NCBI GenBank assembly: GCA_021780935.1
Contig: JAJXXT010000046.1
Coordinates: 19,175-83,174, forward strand
DNA length: 64,000 nt
Reading direction: 5' to 3'
Origin: Pseudomonadota bacterium
GTDB lineage: Bacteria > Pseudomonadota > Alphaproteobacteria > Acetobacterales > Acetobacteraceae
In this document: piece after piece, positions 36,919 through 45,288 of the stretch
How positions within the stretch are numbered: the stretch's first letter is position 1
Layout of the letters: every line of letters begins with the position of its first letter
Translations under genes and position numbers: made by a program
The notes under the pieces: generated by a model
What the model was told of the DNA's origin: nothing
The model's input: only the letters and a program-made list of their open reading frames with translations
The model's database searches: none

Positions 36919-37827
36919 TCATCGTCCGCCGTCTTGCAGCCTCGCCAGCCCCTCCGCAAGCGTCACCGTCGCCGCCACGCCGAGCGTCTCGGTCGCCTGT
37001 CGTGGGTCACCAAGGGAATGGCGGATATCGCCCGCCCGCGCGGGGCCGTGGTCGATCTGCGTCACCCCGAGCACGGAAGCGAGGTCCAGGATCGAGGTCG
37101 CGCGGCCGGTGCAGACGTTGAACACCGCGGCACCGCCCCGCGCCTCGGCGTGGCGCATCGCCGCCGCGAGATGCGCCACCACGTCGGCGACGAACACGAA
37201 GTCGCGGGTCTGCCGCCCGTCGCCGAACACGCTCACGCCCAGCCGCTCGGCGGCACGGCGCGCGAAGATCGAGATCACGCCGGAATAGGGCGAGCTCGGG
37301 TCCTGCCGCGGGCCATAGACGTTGAAGAAGCGCAGCCCCACCGAGGGCACGCCATGCACCAGCGCACCGACCGCCGCGTGCTGCTCGCTGCCGAGCTTGT
37401 CGGCGCCATAGGCGGTGCGGGGCGCCGGCCGCAGACCCTCATGCGCCACCGCCTCGCCGGTATCGCCATAGATCGCGGCGGAGGAGGCATAGACCACCGG
37501 CAACCGGCCCTCGGCGCGCGCCGCGTCGAGCACCGCCACGGTGCCGCCGACATTGACGCGATGCGTGCCGTGCCAGTCCTCGTTGCCACGCGCGACGGAG
37601 GCGATGGCCGCGAGGTGAAAGCACCCCTCCACCCCCGCCATCGCCGCGCGCACGCGGGCCGGGTCCGCGACATCGCCGCGCCGGACCTCCGCGCGCGGAG
37701 CGAGGTTCGCTGCCTTGCCGGTGGAAAAATCATCGAGCACCCGAACCTGGTGTCCGTTCGCGAGCAGGGCGTCGACGAGATGCGAGCCGATGAACCCGGC
37801 GCCGCCGGTGACGAGATAGCGTGCCAT
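36919..37827 (-). CDS. NAD-dependent epimerase/dehydratase (UDP-glucose 4-epimerase-like)
   Basis: 302 residues from ATG at 37827; the open frame extends upstream only by overlap with the ligase gene. Extended SDR: NAD motif TGGAGFIG (8-15), SSAAIYGD, catalytic Y-x3-K in YGADK, and RFFNVYGPRQDPSSPYSG. It likely interconverts or modifies a nucleotide sugar for surface polysaccharide. Downstream of the AMP-forming ligase by 14 nt, so one operon. Confidence 0.9.
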   Translation of the reverse strand: MARYLVTGGAGFIGSHLVDALLANGHQVRVLDDFSTGKAANLAPRAEVRRGDVADPARVRAAMAGVEGCFHLAAIASVARGNEDWHGTHRVNVGGTVAVLDAARAEGRLPVVYASSAAIYGDTGEAVAHEGLRPAPRTAYGADKLGSEQHAAVGALVHGVPSVGLRFFNVYGPRQDPSSPYSGVISIFARRAAERLGVSVFGDGRQTRDFVFVADVVAHLAAAMRHAEARGGAAVFNVCTGRATSILDLASVLGVTQIDHGPARAGDIRHSLGDPRQATETLGVAATVTLAEGLARLQDGGR

Positions 37828-37841
37828 GGAGGAGGCGATAT

Positions 37842-39248
37842 CTAGCCGCCGGCGCCCCGCCGCGCCAGAGCCGCCAGCACGTCCCGGCGCAGCTTGCCGG
37901 CCGCGTTGCGCGGCAGGGCCGGTATCTGCATCACCGCCTTGGGGAAGCTCCAGCGCAGCCGTTCGCGGCAGAAGCGTTGGAGTGCGTCTCGCGGAAGTTT
38001 TTCCGGGCCGACCACCGCCGCCCACAGCGTCGGCACCCCGAGCGCATCGGCCACCGCGAACGCGGCGGCGTCGGTCACCCCCGGCATCTCCAGCAGCGCC
38101 GCCTCGACCGCCTGCGCCGATACCTTGACGCCGCCGAGGTTGATCACATCGCCCTCCCGGCCGGCGAGACGCAGCTTCCCGTCGGCGTCGAGCGCACCGA
38201 GATCGCCGGGATAAAACCAGCCATCCCGGAACGCGCCGCTGCCATCGGCCTCGCCGTCATAGCCGCCCACCATCAGGTCGCTACGAATTCGCAACATTCC
38301 CGGCGTGCCGGACGGCTGTGGCGTTCCGGCATCATCGACCACCTGCACCTCGACGCCGGGATGCACGAAGCCCACCGCATCCGCGGCACCGCCGAGCGCC
38401 GCGAGCGGGGCGGAGGCGACGCCGCCCAGCTCGCTGGCCCCGAGATAGGCGACCAGCACTGGGCCGAGCCGGGCGCTCGCCGCGCGGCGCAGCGTTGGCG
38501 GGATGGTGTCGCCGCCCACCTCGATGGTGACCAGGTCCTCGAACGGTCCCGCCGTCTCCGGCAGCGCGTCGAGCAGCGCGCGCAGCCCCACCGGTGCGAG
38601 CACCAGCGACTGCACGTGGTGCCGCGCGAGCCGGGTGGCCGCCGCCGCGGGGTTGGTCAGCACCAGCGTGCCGCCCTGCCAGAGCGTGCGCAGCGCCGCG
38701 GTGAAACCCCAGGTGATACCGAGATCGACGCCGACGATGCGCACGCACGGGCTCGGCCCGCCGGGGGCGAGCATGTTCGCCAGCGTCCGCGCCGCCTGCA
38801 GCGTATGGCTCACCGCGATCGGCTTTGGCCGCCCGGTGGTGCCGGATGAGGCGAAGCGGCGCAGCAGCGCGGCACCGCCGGGATGCGGATCGATCGGCGG
38901 CGCGTCGCCATTGGCGGCGAACGCCGCATCGTCCAGCGCCAGGTCGCCGGGGCCGGCGGGATCGTCAAAGACGATGCGCCGCGCCGCCGGCAGGGCGGGG
39001 TGGCTGCTGCCAATGCCGATTCGCGCCAGCGCCAGCGCCGCGATCAGGCCGCGCGACTCGTCGGGGCCGGTGATGTCGAGGCCGATCGCCTCATCCGCCC
39101 GCAGCCCCGCCGCCAGCAGCCGCCGCGCCACCGCGTCGATCGTCCGGTCCAGCGCGGCGTAGGAGATGACCCTGTCATCGGCGCGGATGATGGCCGGCAC
39201 ATCGCCGATCACCCGCGCCAGCCGCCGCAGCGGCGCGGTGACATTCAT
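37842..39248 (-). CDS. AMP-dependent synthetase/ligase
   Basis: 468 residues. ANL-superfamily adenylation enzyme with ATP loop SSGTTGRPKPIAVSH, YLGASELGG, YPGDLGALDADGKLRLAGRE hinge and catalytic Lys in NAAGKLRR. It activates a carboxylic acid to an acyl-AMP and probably to the CoA thioester. Shorter than fatty-acyl-CoA synthetases. No carrier protein is adjacent. It sits between an epimerase and a PEP-CTERM protein; acyl-CoA ligases occur in exosortase-linked polysaccharide loci, so acylation of a polysaccharide precursor is a plausible role (inference). Confidence 0.87.
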   Translation of the reverse strand: MNVTAPLRRLARVIGDVPAIIRADDRVISYAALDRTIDAVARRLLAAGLRADEAIGLDITGPDESRGLIAALALARIGIGSSHPALPAARRIVFDDPAGPGDLALDDAAFAANGDAPPIDPHPGGAALLRRFASSGTTGRPKPIAVSHTLQAARTLANMLAPGGPSPCVRIVGVDLGITWGFTAALRTLWQGGTLVLTNPAAAATRLARHHVQSLVLAPVGLRALLDALPETAGPFEDLVTIEVGGDTIPPTLRRAASARLGPVLVAYLGASELGGVASAPLAALGGAADAVGFVHPGVEVQVVDDAGTPQPSGTPGMLRIRSDLMVGGYDGEADGSGAFRDGWFYPGDLGALDADGKLRLAGREGDVINLGGVKVSAQAVEAALLEMPGVTDAAAFAVADALGVPTLWAAVVGPEKLPRDALQRFCRERLRWSFPKAVMQIPALPRNAAGKLRRDVLAALARRGAGG

Positions 39249-39263
39249 CGGCGGCCGATAGCC

Positions 39264-40088
39264 TCAGGCGCGCGTGCGGCTGCGCCGGCGCAGGCCGATG
39301 GCGGCGAGCATCGCGGCCCCGGTGGCGAGCACGGGTGCGCTGGCCGGCTCCGGAACCGGCGTGCCGACCAGGATCGGCGCGCTGATACCGATCACTGAAA
39401 ACTGATCGGACTTGGGATAGGTAAATCCATTTGACGGGGTTCCGTCGCGATAGGGATCCCAGGTTTGCGGATCCTTCGAGCCCATGGCATGTCTTTTTGC
39501 CGTCGAACCGTCGGCGTTGGACCCCGTCCAGATATAGCCGCCATTCGGGTTGCCGTACTGATCCTCGGCGAGCGGGTTGATCACCAGCGAAGAGCTGAAG
39601 TCGCTGTTGAAGAGATAGGCATTGGCGGCAAAGTAATTCTCCAGCGAGGCCACCACCTCGGTGCCGTCCACCATGTAGATCGGGTCGCTGGTATAGGCGG
39701 CGGAGCTGGTCGAGCCGCCATCGGTGTTGGCGATCGCGTTGTTGTTCTTCGTGCTGACGATCGCGCTCCAGGTGGTGACGGGCAGCAGCGGATTGAGCTG
39801 CGCCTCGGAGGTCACGAAACTGTTGTACGTGCCGATCGACGACGATGCCGCGGTGGTCGCGTCCGCGGAGATGAACATCAGGCGGTAGGAACTGCCCGCC
39901 GCGAGCCCGGTCGGCGCATTGAATACCGAGGCCCAGGCCATGGCCGGCGCCGCCGCAACGCCGGCCGCGATCGCCAGCATGCGCCACGTATCGCGCCCCG
40001 CGCTGGCACCAGGCATCGGTATCGGGGCCGGCGTGGAACGACCCGACGTGGAGCGGTGCTGTTGCTTGGGCATCAGAGTTGCGTCCAT
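39264..40088 (-). CDS. PEP-CTERM sorting domain protein
   Basis: 274 residues using ATG at 40088; ATG at 40073 is also possible. After a basic N-terminus, a signal segment MLAIAAGVAAAPAMAWA is followed by a Ser/Thr/Asn-rich extracellular domain. The C-terminal sorting signal is VPEPASAPVLATG, a short membrane helix and RRRSRTR. Such proteins are cut and anchored by an exosortase, usually alongside exopolysaccharide; no exosortase gene is in the window. The mature domain has only two or so charged patches and no known catalytic motif. Confidence 0.85.
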   Translation of the reverse strand: MDATLMPKQQHRSTSGRSTPAPIPMPGASAGRDTWRMLAIAAGVAAAPAMAWASVFNAPTGLAAGSSYRLMFISADATTAASSSIGTYNSFVTSEAQLNPLLPVTTWSAIVSTKNNNAIANTDGGSTSSAAYTSDPIYMVDGTEVVASLENYFAANAYLFNSDFSSSLVINPLAEDQYGNPNGGYIWTGSNADGSTAKRHAMGSKDPQTWDPYRDGTPSNGFTYPKSDQFSVIGISAPILVGTPVPEPASAPVLATGAAMLAAIGLRRRSRTRA

Positions 40089-40209
40089 CTCAAAAATCTT
40101 AAGATAGTTTGATAAATCATCGAACGCGTAACCGTCAACGCTTTCCGCGCCCGGCCCCCCGTCACACCCAGCATCCTGCCGCGCCAGAACCACCAGCGCG
40201 TCGCGATAC
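40089..40209. promoter_or_regulatory. AT-rich upstream region of the PEP-CTERM gene
   Basis: The only markedly AT-rich stretch in this part (about 40091-40125). It contains the 10-bp palindrome ATCTTAAGAT (40096-40105) and, on the minus strand, a TTGACG that could be a -35, with weak -10 matches. A promoter here is likely, but the exact hexamers are uncertain. Confidence 0.35.
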
Positions 40210-41262
40210 CTACCAGCGTCCGATGGCGGCGCGCCGGGCGGCGCGTAGCACCACCACCGTCCAGCACCCCTGCGGGATCAGCAGCAGCGCCGGCAGCAGC
40301 GGCCGCAGGGCAGGGGGCGCGGCGATGAAGCCGATGGCGACCGCACCCCCGAGTGCGGCAAACAACCAGTGCAGCATGGCGACGAAGCGCGGGTCCATGC
40401 CCGCCCGCGCCGCCACCTGATAGAGGTGCCCGCGATGCGCCCGTGCCGGGTTCTCGCCGGCCAGCACCCGGCGCACCAGCGTGAACGCCACGTCGTAGAG
40501 CACGCCGCTCAGCAGCATCGGCACAATCAGGAACGACAAATCCACCTGGTCGAACCGCGCCGCGACGACGCCAAGCACCGCCAGCATGAAGCCGCAGAAC
40601 TGGCTGCCGACATCGCCCATAAAGATGCGCGCGCGCGGAAAATTGAACGGCAGGAAACCGGCGATGCCCGCCGCCAGCAGCAGGCCGGCGAAATAGACGA
40701 AATCCGCCTGCTGGCTCCAGCCGATGCCGGCGAGGAACAGCGCCGCGACCAGCGAGGTGCCGGCCGCGAGCCCGTTCATCCCATCGATGAAGTTCATCGC
40801 GTTGGTGGCGAACAGCAGCCAGACGAGCGTCGCCGGCACCGCCAGCGGGCCGAGCGGGACGGCGCCGATCAGCGGCAGGTTGAGGCTGCGCACCACCAGG
40901 CCACTACCCACCGCCGCCAGCGCCGCCAGCACCTGCGCCGCGAGCTTCACGACGAAGGGAAAGTCGCGCACGTCGTCGGCGAAGGAGACGATGGCGATCG
41001 CCGCCGCCGCCAGGATCACGCCGCGGAAATAGGGGGCGGCGATGCGCGAGAAATCCGCGAACCCGTAAAGCACGGAAATCCCCAGCAGAAACGCGGTGAC
41101 GATGCCCACCCCGCCGCCCTTGGGGATCGGCGTGTTGTGCGCCTTGCGCGCGTCCGGCACGTCCATCACCCGCGCATCGATCATGGCTCGCACCACCAGG
41201 GCGGAGACCATGGCGAGGCCGAGGCAGAACAGCAGATGCTTGGCGAAGGCTAGCAGCGTCAT
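40210..41262 (-). CDS. Undecaprenyl-phosphate sugar-1-phosphate transferase (WecA/MraY family)
   Basis: 350 residues, about ten membrane segments. Family motifs: SFADDVRDFP with the DD pair, NAMNFIDGMNGLAAG, FMGDVGSQF and the late HRGHLYQ. It transfers a phospho-amino sugar from UDP-sugar to undecaprenyl phosphate and starts a lipid-linked polysaccharide, O-antigen or teichoic-like chain. MraY for peptidoglycan would sit in a murein cluster, so the WecA-type role is preferred. Confidence 0.92.
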   Translation of the reverse strand: MTLLAFAKHLLFCLGLAMVSALVVRAMIDARVMDVPDARKAHNTPIPKGGGVGIVTAFLLGISVLYGFADFSRIAAPYFRGVILAAAAIAIVSFADDVRDFPFVVKLAAQVLAALAAVGSGLVVRSLNLPLIGAVPLGPLAVPATLVWLLFATNAMNFIDGMNGLAAGTSLVAALFLAGIGWSQQADFVYFAGLLLAAGIAGFLPFNFPRARIFMGDVGSQFCGFMLAVLGVVAARFDQVDLSFLIVPMLLSGVLYDVAFTLVRRVLAGENPARAHRGHLYQVAARAGMDPRFVAMLHWLFAALGGAVAIGFIAAPPALRPLLPALLLIPQGCWTVVVLRAARRAAIGRW

Positions 41263-41553
41263 CGCACCTGTCTAGCCGCGCCCCGCCCGCGCCGCATCCC
41301 CCGCCGATCGCGGTGGAGGCGCCGGCGATCAGCGCCGTCTCGCGAGCGTGGGCGAGGGGCGTGGCGGCAATCTCCCGCGCGGTCCGTGGCTGCGATGGGT
41401 TGAGCAGACCGCGATGCCCGAGATGGGAGTATGACTTGCATAAGACAAGGAACTGGCGCGGGCAGGCGCAACAAGGCTGGCCAGCGATCCGCATCCGGTT
41501 CTAGCATCGGGCTCTGGCCATCATCGGCCGGTCCAGGAAGCGGAGAAGCAACA

Positions 41554-43182
41554 ATGAATCCAGAGGGTAACGGCGAAGGCGCCGGACTGCGCCGCGACGC
41601 CGGCATCATCGGTCTGTTGTTCGCAAGCATCGGCGGCATCATCGGCTCGGGCTGGCTGTTCGGTCCGCTCAACGCGGCCAAGGTGGCGGGGCCCGCCTCG
41701 ATCATCGCCTGGATCATCGGCGGCGTCGCGGTGCTGCTGCTCGCCTTCGTCTATGCCGAACTCACCACCGCCTTTCCCCGCTCCGGCGCCGTCGTCGCCT
41801 TCCCCAAGCTCAGCCACGGCAACCTGATGGCCGTGGTGATGAGCTGGGTGGTCTTCCTCGCCTATGTCACCGTGCCGCCGGCGGAAGTGATCGGCGTGCT
41901 CACCTACGCCAACAACTACGTCGCGGGGCTCGTCGATCCCCACACCGGCGTGCTCACCAGCCTCGGCTTCATCGTGGCACTGGTGCTGCTGATCATCTTT
42001 CTCTCGCTCAACCTGCTCGGCATCCGCTGGGTGCTGGCGGTGAACTCCACACTGGTGTGGTGGAAAATCGTGATCCCCGTGCTGACGGTGATCGCCCTGC
42101 TGCTGTCCTCGTTCCATGCCAGCAACATCACCGCGCACGGCTTCGCACCGACCGGCCTGCCCGGCATTCTCTCCGCCGTTTCCACCACCGGCATCGTGTT
42201 TTCCTATCTCGGCTTCCGTCAGGCCATCGAGCTGGCCGGCGAGACCCGCAACCCGCGGCGCACCCTGCCGATCGCCATCCTCGGCTCGGTGATCATCTGC
42301 ATCGTCATCTATATCGGGCTGCAGGCGGCCTTCATCTACGCGGTGGATCCCGCCAGCATCGCCGGCGGCTGGGCGAAGCTGTCGTTCAAGGGCGTCGCCG
42401 GGCCGTTCGCCGGGCTTGCCACGCTGGCCGGCCTCTCGTGGCTATCCGTGCTGCTCTACATCGACGCGTTTGTCTCGCCCGCCGGCACCGGCATCATCTA
42501 CTGCTCGACCACGGCGCGCGTGGTCTACGCCACCGGCAAGGAAGGGCTGATGACGCAGGCCTTCGCCAAGGTCTCCGGCCCCGGCGTGCCGTGGGTGGCG
42601 CTGCTGGTCACCCTCGCCTTCTCGGTCTTCTTCTTTTTCCCCTTCCCGTCCTGGCAGACGATCGTGGGCTACATCTCCTCGGTCTCGGTGCTGTCCTACG
42701 GCATCGGCCCGGTGGTGTTGTTCACGCTGCGCCGCACCTTGCCGGTGGACATGCATCCGCGGCCCTTCCTGCTGCGTGGCGCCGCCGCGATCGCACCTTT
42801 GTCCTTCATCGTCTCGAACCTCATCGTTTACTGGAGCGGGGCGACCAACGACAATTTCATGTTCGGCATGCTGGCCGTGTTCTTCGTTCTGTTCATCATC
42901 TGGGAACTGGCGACCAAGCGCAGTCTCGACCATCTGCAATGGCGCGGCGCGTGGTGGCTGGCACCGTATTTCTTCGGCATGTGGCTCCTCACCTATATCG
43001 GCCCCAAGGCGCTGACCGGCGGCACCGGCCTGATGGGCGAGGCCTCGGGGATGCTGGCGGTGGCGATTTTCAGCGTCGTCATCCTCTTCGTCGCCCGCGC
43101 ATCCGGGATTCCGGACCCGGAGGAGGCACGTGCGACCATCCTCGCCGGCGAGCCGCCGATGATCGGCCAGGCCGCGGAGTAG
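41554..43182 (+). CDS. APC-family amino acid permease
   Basis: 542 residues from ATG at 41554 with GGAGAAG before it. Twelve or more membrane segments; the first carries the substrate/ion unwinding motif ASIGGIIGSGW. The conserved GETRNPRRTLP loop lies in the middle. Resembles YeeF/aspartate-proton symporter-type permeases. Substrate unknown. It interrupts the polysaccharide genes and is followed by a hairpin, so it is probably a separate unit. The 291 nt before it hold no recognisable gene. Confidence 0.9.
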   Translation: MNPEGNGEGAGLRRDAGIIGLLFASIGGIIGSGWLFGPLNAAKVAGPASIIAWIIGGVAVLLLAFVYAELTTAFPRSGAVVAFPKLSHGNLMAVVMSWVVFLAYVTVPPAEVIGVLTYANNYVAGLVDPHTGVLTSLGFIVALVLLIIFLSLNLLGIRWVLAVNSTLVWWKIVIPVLTVIALLLSSFHASNITAHGFAPTGLPGILSAVSTTGIVFSYLGFRQAIELAGETRNPRRTLPIAILGSVIICIVIYIGLQAAFIYAVDPASIAGGWAKLSFKGVAGPFAGLATLAGLSWLSVLLYIDAFVSPAGTGIIYCSTTARVVYATGKEGLMTQAFAKVSGPGVPWVALLVTLAFSVFFFFPFPSWQTIVGYISSVSVLSYGIGPVVLFTLRRTLPVDMHPRPFLLRGAAAIAPLSFIVSNLIVYWSGATNDNFMFGMLAVFFVLFIIWELATKRSLDHLQWRGAWWLAPYFFGMWLLTYIGPKALTGGTGLMGEASGMLAVAIFSVVILFVARASGIPDPEEARATILAGEPPMIGQAAE

Positions 43183-43205
43183 CGGTACCCCCGGCGCGGG
43201 CTCCC

Positions 43206-43228
43206 GCCGGCGGCGCATATCCGCCGGC
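43206..43228 (+). terminator. Hairpin after the amino acid permease
   Basis: GCCGGCGG (43206-43213) and CCGCCGGC (43221-43228) form a perfect 8-bp stem with a 7-nt loop, 23 nt after the permease stop. No U-run follows. Flanked by two copies of CCCGGCGCGGGC (43190-43201 and 43245-43256). Confidence 0.45.
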
Positions 43229-43275
43229 CGCCGGTGGGGCTTCGCCCGGCGCGGGCCGATGGGCTAGAAGCGCGC

Positions 43276-45288
43276 ATGGCCGAGGCTCGCGCGTCCAAAG
43301 GAACGGCATCCTCCAAGGGAACAGCGCCCCCTAAGGGAACAGCGTTGGGACGGATCGCGCTCAACGTCGCGGTGGACGCGCTGCTGGCGGCGGCCGCGGT
43401 GCCGCTGGCGCGCTGGCTCGCCAACCCGCTCGGCGATGTGGTCGGCCCGCTCTGGACCCTCGGGCTGAGCGCCGTGGTGCTGCTCGCCGCCGGGCTGCCG
43501 TTCCGCCTCTCGCTGCAATACTGGCGCTTCGCCGGCGCCTCGGACCTGCTGGGCGTCGCCGCCGCCTCGATCGCCGCGGCGGCGCTGTTTCCCGTGGGCC
43601 TGCACGCCGCGGGCCTCCCGCTGCCCAGCCCGTCCTTCCCGGCGATCTACGCGCTGGTGCTGGCCGCCCTGCTCTCCGCGCCGCGCCTGCTCTACCGCCT
43701 GACGCGCGAGGCCGCTGCCCCCGTCGGCGCAGCCCAGCCGGTGCTGGTGGTCGGCGCGGGGGAGGGGGCGGATCTGTTCATCCGCGCCCTTGCCGCGGAC
43801 CGCGGCGCGCGGCTGCATGTCGTGGGCCTGCTGTCGCTCGGCCGCGCCCAGACCGGGCGGCGCATCGGCGGGCGGCCGATCCTGGGCGGCCTCGACGAGG
43901 CGCGCGAGGTGCTGGCGCGGCTGCGCGCCGAGGGCCAGGCGCCGGCGATGCTCGTGGTGACCGAGCCCGACCTCGCCGGCGACCGCCTCGCAGCCCTGAT
44001 GGAGGCGGCCGACGAGGCCGGCGCGCGGGTGGCGCGCGCGCCGCGACCCACCGCCCTCGACGCCGCCGAGCAGGATCGGCTCGGCCATGGCGGCGCGCTG
44101 GAACTGCGGCCCGTGGTGCTCGAGGACCTGCTCAACCGGGCCCAGGTGCCGCTCGACCGCGAGGGCATGGCCCGCCTGGTGCAGGGAAGGCGCGTGCTCG
44201 TCACCGGCGCCGGCGGCTCGATCGGCTCGGAACTCGCCCGCCAGGTCGCGGGGCTCGGCCCGTCGCTGCTGGTGCTGCTCGATGCCTCGGAGTTCGCGCT
44301 CTGGCAGATCGATCTTGAGCTTGGTGAACAGGCGGGCCTCGTGGCGCGCGAGGCGCTCGTCGCCGATGTCCGCGACGAGGCGCGTCTGCGCGCCATCATG
44401 GAGCGGGTGCGCCCGGACCTCGTCTTCCATGCCGCGGCGCTGAAGCACGTGCCGATCGTCGAGGCGAATATCGGCGAGGGGCTGCTCACCAACGCGCTGG
44501 GCACCCGCAACGTGGCGGATGCCGCACGCGCCGCCGGCGCGCGGGCGATGGTGCTCATCTCCACCGACAAGGCGGTGAACCCGACCAGCGTCATGGGCGC
44601 CTCCAAGCGACTGGCGGAGATGTACTGCCAGGCGCTCGACATCCGCGCGCGCGCCGGGACGGGCGGCGGGGCGGGTGGCGGCACGCGCTTCGTGACGGTG
44701 CGCTTCGGCAACGTTCTCGGCAGCACCGGCTCGGTGGTGCCGCTGTTCCAGCGCCAGCTCGCCCATGGCGGGCCGCTCACCGTGACGCATCCGGACATGC
44801 AGCGCTATTTCATGACCGTGCGCGAGGCGGTGGGGCTGGTGCTGCAGGCCTCCGTCGCCGGCAGCATCGGCGATGCCGGCGCCGAGGAGCTGGGGGCCAA
44901 TGGCGGTATCTTCGTGCTCGACATGGGCGCCCCGGTCAAAATCCTCGACCTCGCGCGGCAAATGATCCGCCTCGCCGGGCTGCGGCCGGACGTGGACGTG
45001 CCGATCCGCTTCACCGGCCTGCGCCCCGGCGAGAAACTGTTCGAGGAAATCTTCCACGGCCAGGAACCGCCGGCAGCGACCGGCATTCCCGGCCTGCTGA
45101 TGGCAACGCCGCGCACCGCCGATGCCGCACTCGTCGGCCGCTCCATCGAGGAGATCGCCGCTGCCTGCCGCGGCGGGCAGGAAAAACTCGCGCGCGCGCT
45201 GCTCTCGCGCATGGTGCCGGAATATTCAGCCAACCCCGCCAGCCTGGCGCCGGAGACCCCCGGCGCCGCAACCCGGAATCTCGGATGA
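43276..45288 (+). CDS. FlaA1/WbpM/CapD-type nucleoside-diphosphate sugar dehydratase
   Basis: 670 residues from ATG at 43276; GTG at 43234 is an alternative start. Four hydrophobic segments (about 30-150) anchor it in the membrane, then a first Rossmann-like domain (VLVVGAGEGADLF) and a catalytic SDR domain with TGAGGSIGSELARQV and the active-site SVMGASK, where Met replaces the usual Tyr, as in WbpM and PglF. These enzymes are UDP-GlcNAc 4,6-dehydratases for bacillosamine or QuiNAc synthesis. The downstream aminotransferase overlaps by 4 nt and would act next. Confidence 0.92.
   Translation: MAEARASKGTASSKGTAPPKGTALGRIALNVAVDALLAAAAVPLARWLANPLGDVVGPLWTLGLSAVVLLAAGLPFRLSLQYWRFAGASDLLGVAAASIAAAALFPVGLHAAGLPLPSPSFPAIYALVLAALLSAPRLLYRLTREAAAPVGAAQPVLVVGAGEGADLFIRALAADRGARLHVVGLLSLGRAQTGRRIGGRPILGGLDEAREVLARLRAEGQAPAMLVVTEPDLAGDRLAALMEAADEAGARVARAPRPTALDAAEQDRLGHGGALELRPVVLEDLLNRAQVPLDREGMARLVQGRRVLVTGAGGSIGSELARQVAGLGPSLLVLLDASEFALWQIDLELGEQAGLVAREALVADVRDEARLRAIMERVRPDLVFHAAALKHVPIVEANIGEGLLTNALGTRNVADAARAAGARAMVLISTDKAVNPTSVMGASKRLAEMYCQALDIRARAGTGGGAGGGTRFVTVRFGNVLGSTGSVVPLFQRQLAHGGPLTVTHPDMQRYFMTVREAVGLVLQASVAGSIGDAGAEELGANGGIFVLDMGAPVKILDLARQMIRLAGLRPDVDVPIRFTGLRPGEKLFEEIFHGQEPPAATGIPGLLMATPRTADAALVGRSIEEIAAACRGGQEKLARALLSRMVPEYSANPASLAPETPGAATRNLG
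43294..43347 (+). repeat. Three tandem 18-nt repeats encoding a KGTA motif
   Basis: Units at 43294-43311, 43312-43329 and 43330-43347 share the core AAGGGAACAGC and encode SKGTAS, SKGTAP and PKGTAL at the cytoplasmic N-terminus of the dehydratase. Repeat slippage could vary the tail length between strains. Confidence 0.7.
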
